Source: Microvirga aerophila (GTDB taxonomy: Bacteria > Pseudomonadota > Alphaproteobacteria > Rhizobiales > Beijerinckiaceae). Taken from it: a DNA stretch of 43,616 nt. Both the position numbers and the translations under genes were made by a program. Below the pieces are notes generated by a model that was given only the letters and a program-made list of their open reading frames with translations, did not search any database and was not told where the DNA came from. The stretch is taken from contig NZ_QOIO01000048.1 of the NCBI RefSeq assembly GCF_003332305.1, positions 1 through 43,616 on the forward strand, written 5' to 3'. Below are positions 40,323 through 43,616 of the stretch, one piece after another. Numbering within the stretch: the stretch's first letter is position 1; the number at the start of each line of letters is the position of its first letter.

Positions 40323-41240
40323 TCAGCCGATGCCGAGCACGTAAAGCCACAGAAGCGTCGTGCCCAGCGCCAGCATGGTCGACAGCGTGACGGTGCTCGA
40401 TGCGAGCGCCACGCCCTCCCCGTAACGTTCGGCGAACAGGTAGGCATTAATGCCGGACGGGCAGGAGGCGAACAGCACCGCAACGCCGGCCCAGACCGGG
40501 GGCATCTCGAAAACCATGGTTGCCAGCAGGAGAACGACCAGCGGATGGACGATGAGCTTGAGCCCCGAGAGCAGGGTCGGCAGCTTCCAGCCCATCTGCA
40601 ACCCATAGCGCCGCAAGGCGATTCCCATCGAAACCAGCGCACACGGAACCGCCGCTCCTCCCAACAGGTCAACGATCTGCAGGGTCCATCCAGGCAGATA
40701 GGGAGCAAGCGGCCGGCATGCGGAGCCGGCCAGGATGCCGACGACGATGGGATGGGTCGCCAGCCGGCGGAGGATCACGAGGGGTGAGGCCTGACGTCCC
40801 TCGGCCAGAATCGTCGCAAGCGTCATGGTCACAGGCAGGTGCACGGCGATCAGAAGAAACAGCGGCACCGCGCCTTCGCTGCCATAGGCCTTCAGGATCA
40901 TCGGAACGCCTACGAAGACGGTGTTCGCCTGACCGGCGGAAAAGCCAGCCACGACCGAGGAGACGCCTCTCAGGCCGAACACGCGCTGGCCGACTATCGT
41001 GGCGATAACCCAGACAACCGCCACGCCCAGGAAATATGAGATCCAATATCCCCATGGCTGCACGGCGGGGATCTCGGCTTTGACGAGGGTTCCGAAGATC
41101 AGGCAGGGGACCGAGAGCGTGAAGACGAATTCCGACAGACCGTCGCCCATCCGCTCCGACACCAAGCCGGATCTGCGTCCCAGGTAGCCGATGGCGATCA
41201 AGCCGAAGACCGGCAGAACGATCGTGAGCAGGTCGAGCAT
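40323..41240 (-). CDS. AEC-family transporter
   Basis: 305 residues from ATG 41240, 5 bp after the stop of the M23 peptidase gene, so probably cotranscribed. Ten membrane helices are predicted by eye; the family motifs are P-V-F-G-L-I-A-I-G-Y at the N-end, SVPCLIFGTL, NTVFVGVPMIL and the C-terminal FASCPSGINAYLFAERY. AEC (auxin efflux carrier) proteins export or exchange organic acids; the substrate is unknown. Confidence 0.92.
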   Translation of the reverse strand: MLDLLTIVLPVFGLIAIGYLGRRSGLVSERMGDGLSEFVFTLSVPCLIFGTLVKAEIPAVQPWGYWISYFLGVAVVWVIATIVGQRVFGLRGVSSVVAGFSAGQANTVFVGVPMILKAYGSEGAVPLFLLIAVHLPVTMTLATILAEGRQASPLVILRRLATHPIVVGILAGSACRPLAPYLPGWTLQIVDLLGGAAVPCALVSMGIALRRYGLQMGWKLPTLLSGLKLIVHPLVVLLLATMVFEMPPVWAGVAVLFASCPSGINAYLFAERYGEGVALASSTVTLSTMLALGTTLLWLYVLGIG

Positions 41241-41245
41241 GAAAC

Positions 41246-43279
41246 TCAGCGCAACTCGACGCGCTGGGCGACGCTGGCCGAGGCCGTGGCGTGGCTCATC
41301 AGCTCGTCCACTTGCTCCCGCTGGCGCTTGAATTCGGCAAGGCCACGCCCTTCGAGCTCTCGGCCACGCGGCAGGCGGATCTTCAAGGGATCCACGAAGC
41401 TGCCGTTGATGATCACCTCGTAGTGAAGGTGTGGCCCCGTGGAAAGGCCCGTGCTGCCCACATAGCCGATGACCTGACCCTGCTGGACCCGGGTGCCCGG
41501 CACGATGCCGTTGCCGAAGCGGGACATGTGGGAATAGGCCGTCACGTAACCGTTCGTGTGCTGGATCTCGACCCGGCGGCCATAGCCGCCTGTATCCCAT
41601 TGCGCCTTGAGGATCGTGCCATTGCCGGCCGCGAGGATCGGGGTGCCGATGCGATTGGACCAGTCGACGCCCGTATGGGGGCGCGTATAGCCCAGGATCG
41701 GATGGTTGCGCGATCCGAAGCCCGACCGCAGAATGCCGTCGGCGATCGGTTTGCGAAGCAGGAACTTCTTGAGGGAGCGGCCGGCCTCATCGAAATAATC
41801 GATCGTTCCGTCATCACCCTGATAGCGATAGACCCGCCTTGCCTCTCCGCCCACGGTCAGCGCCGCGTAGAGGATTTCCGGCGCCTCATCGCCTTCGTCC
41901 GATCCGAAGAAGATCTCGAACGTGTCGCCGGACGAGACGCGGCGCTGGAAGTCGAGATCGTATCCGAAGATCCGAATGAGCTCCTCGACGGTTTGGCGCG
42001 GCAGCTCGTTCTTCAGGGCAGTCTCGTAGAGGCTCTCATAAAGCCGGACTCCGCCGCGCCCTTCGGTTTCCTCTTCATCCTCAGTGACGATGGTTTGCTG
42101 ATCGCCTTCATCGCTGGGGGGGGTGACCGATACGAAAACGCCCCGGTCGTTCGTCGCGGCGATGGCCTCGATGCCCTTCTCGCCCAGGACGAGGACCCGA
42201 ACGATCTGCCTTGGATCGCCCAGGAGAGGACCCGGGGCGATGAGGATACGCATCCGCTGGCCCTCACCCAGTCCCGCAACCTTGACTCTCGCGGCAAGAG
42301 CCGTCGTGATCGCAACGATCTGTTCGGGGGTGCCCCCATAGGAACGCAGGACTGTCTCGAGGGTCTCGCCCTTTTTCAGCACGACATCCCGCTCCTCAAC
42401 GACAGGGCCGATGGCGCGCTGCTCGATCTTGGGCAGGCTCGTGACGTTCTCAGGGACGACCCGAACCTCGATGGTGCTGAACGGCGCATCGACAATCCGG
42501 GCGTAGCCAAGCGCGTCGCCCAGGCCCTCGGGCTGCCGGAGCGTCCGCGACAGCATCTGCTGAGCCGGGATGAGAACCGAGGCCCGGCGGCCGGCTTCGG
42601 CCCCGACGCGACGCTCCTCCTCCAGGATGGCAAGCACGTCGTCGTCGGACAGCGAGGGCGCGCTCGCCTCGACGGAAAGCAGGCCGAGGTCGCGCCGAAC
42701 CACCGATACGTCGGCGTCGGAGACCTCAGGTCCGGGATCGACCAGACGAAGCTGAACATCATCGGTAAAAAGGCGCATCGGATTGAACGCCGGGATGTCA
42801 GTCGCGTAGGTGCCCGTGGTGAGCGAAAGGTTTGTTGCGACCCGCACGAACTGGCGGACCTTGATAGCCTCGCGATCGCCGCTGCGGATGGTCATGGGCG
42901 CGCGGAAGCTCTGCCTGGCCAGAACCGTGTTCTCGGTCCGGTCGAGCTTGTCCGCCTTGCGTGCGACGTTGGACATGCGCCCTGCATCGTCGGGAGCGCG
43001 CGGCACGGAGGCCGCGGCCCGCTCCGGAGGCGTTGCAGACGTGGTTGCCCCCTGGAGAGCGATATAGATGGAAGCGCCGATCAGCCCGGCGCCGGTCAGA
43101 CCTGTGAGAACGCTCGCCCCGAGCCAGCGAAGGCTCACTTCCCGCTTGTCAACTTCGGGAGCCGTCCCGCCCAGGGCGTTCAGCGGGGGCTCATGGCCCA
43201 GATCGATGCCCGACGACGTGCGGAAAGCGCCCCTGGAGGGGCTCTCGATGCGATCGTCGTCTGAAGGAGGGTGGCTCAT
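41246..43279 (-). CDS. M23-family peptidase, envelope anchored
   Basis: 677 residues. Residues about 50-75 form a membrane anchor (LGASVLTGLTGAGLIGASIY). A long middle part (about 80-520) includes a LysM-like segment near DVVLKKGETLETVLRSYGG. The C-terminal M23/LasA domain (about 540-650) has metal ligands in HTGVDW and HLHYEV and an LSTGPHLHYE signature. Such peptidases cut peptidoglycan cross-links during growth or division. The AEC transporter follows closely. Confidence 0.93.
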   Translation of the reverse strand: MSHPPSDDDRIESPSRGAFRTSSGIDLGHEPPLNALGGTAPEVDKREVSLRWLGASVLTGLTGAGLIGASIYIALQGATTSATPPERAAASVPRAPDDAGRMSNVARKADKLDRTENTVLARQSFRAPMTIRSGDREAIKVRQFVRVATNLSLTTGTYATDIPAFNPMRLFTDDVQLRLVDPGPEVSDADVSVVRRDLGLLSVEASAPSLSDDDVLAILEEERRVGAEAGRRASVLIPAQQMLSRTLRQPEGLGDALGYARIVDAPFSTIEVRVVPENVTSLPKIEQRAIGPVVEERDVVLKKGETLETVLRSYGGTPEQIVAITTALAARVKVAGLGEGQRMRILIAPGPLLGDPRQIVRVLVLGEKGIEAIAATNDRGVFVSVTPPSDEGDQQTIVTEDEEETEGRGGVRLYESLYETALKNELPRQTVEELIRIFGYDLDFQRRVSSGDTFEIFFGSDEGDEAPEILYAALTVGGEARRVYRYQGDDGTIDYFDEAGRSLKKFLLRKPIADGILRSGFGSRNHPILGYTRPHTGVDWSNRIGTPILAAGNGTILKAQWDTGGYGRRVEIQHTNGYVTAYSHMSRFGNGIVPGTRVQQGQVIGYVGSTGLSTGPHLHYEVIINGSFVDPLKIRLPRGRELEGRGLAEFKRQREQVDELMSHATASASVAQRVELR

Positions 43280-43616
43280 TACGGCGGAGGCTGATCGGAA
43301 TGATTGGTGTTACAAACGTGCAATGGGCTCTACCACAAGAGATCCGGGACGCACAGGCCGATCCGGCCCAGCAGCGCAAGTTCCTCGAATGGCCTCGTCC
43401 AAGGAGCCATATGCCTTCCCGTCCTAGTGTGGCTGCAGTGAGGCGGAAACCTTGTCTGCACCGGCAGCGACGGGCTGACCGTCAAAAAACCTTCACATCG
43501 TTGTTGACAGCCAAAATCTCTTGGGCCTATAAAGCGCCCATCGGCGGCGAGGTTATGTTTGGTTTTGCTGCTGGAGTGTTTGGCGCTTTGGGTTGGAAAG
43601 TTTTCGATCCGGGTGT
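43280..43616. other. Intergenic region at the right edge with strong promoter
   Basis: About 340 bp upstream of the M23 gene and facing out of the window. It holds the promoter listed at 43504-43533. Otherwise I see no gene. Confidence 0.5.
43504..43533 (+). promoter_or_regulatory. Strong sigma-70-type promoter, rRNA-operon-like
   Basis: TTGACA (43504-43509) and TATAAA (43528-43533) with an 18-bp spacer, a near-consensus pair. The sequence after it (GCGCCCATCGGCGGCGAGG..., then a T/G-rich stretch) resembles the leader of alphaproteobacterial rRNA operons. The transcript leaves the window, so the rRNA identity is an inference. Confidence 0.6.

Noticed and set aside
41291..43264. A 657-codon plus-strand frame opposite the M23 peptidase
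   Set aside because: Antisense shadow; the peptidase on the minus strand has clear motifs and the plus-strand protein has none.

Overview
The window looks like chromosomal DNA of a GC-rich alphaproteobacterium of the order Hyphomicrobiales (Rhizobiales). A Methylobacteriaceae/Microvirga-type host fits best; this is inferred from protein character and gene order, not from a database search. Typical signs are a lysA-TIGR02302 block next to tlpA, a purC-purS-purQ-purL-bolA-grxD block, an etfB-etfA-hbd block, an F1-ATPase zeta inhibitor (DUF1476) and a PagL-like outer-membrane deacylase.

Positions 1-16053 are accessory DNA. At 1172-3037 lies a tight regulator / excisionase-like / tyrosine integrase operon with a double palindromic operator in front of it. 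Immediately after this integrase, at 3044, is a copy of the 3' end of a tRNA-Leu(CAA) gene. The complete tRNA gene sits at 15969-16053 on the minus strand. The two copies (16 bp identical, 19 of 20 overall) bound a 12.9-kb integrative element. Its own integrase (14465-15886, minus) lies next to the tRNA, and both ends carry a pair of GTATCAC boxes that look like integrase arm sites. The left integrase module probably belongs to a second element using the same site, so this may be a tandem array.

The 12.9-kb element carries two tandem paralogous secreted cysteine proteins, a serine recombinase behind an 8-bp tandem repeat, and a three-gene Zorya type II anti-phage system (zorA, zorB, zorE). 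It also carries a 491-aa protein with a winged-helix-like N-terminal part and a C-terminal part whose motifs resemble family-A / T7-RNA-polymerase-like palm domains, followed by an AT-rich palindrome-rich stretch. The rest of its cargo is a Crp/Fnr-type regulator, a single-domain response regulator, an SRAP (HMCES/YedK) protein and small membrane or secreted proteins. zorA carries an in-frame TAG; reading through it gives 51 more codons whose stop overlaps the zorB start. A small gene after the Crp regulator also has an in-frame stop, so the element may be decaying, or the stops may be sequencing errors.

From 16200 to the right edge the window is dense, ordinary chromosome: envelope and redox genes (two DedA proteins, dsbB, a TlpA-type thioredoxin), fatty-acid/ETF electron transfer, cobalamin adenosylation, a rhomboid protease, lysine biosynthesis, an RTX-type secreted protein where argH would be expected in related genomes, the purine cluster with glutaredoxin and BolA, base-excision repair, GluQ-RS, an AEC transporter and an M23 peptidase. 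The right edge holds a strong sigma-70-type promoter facing out of the window, of the kind seen in front of rRNA operons.
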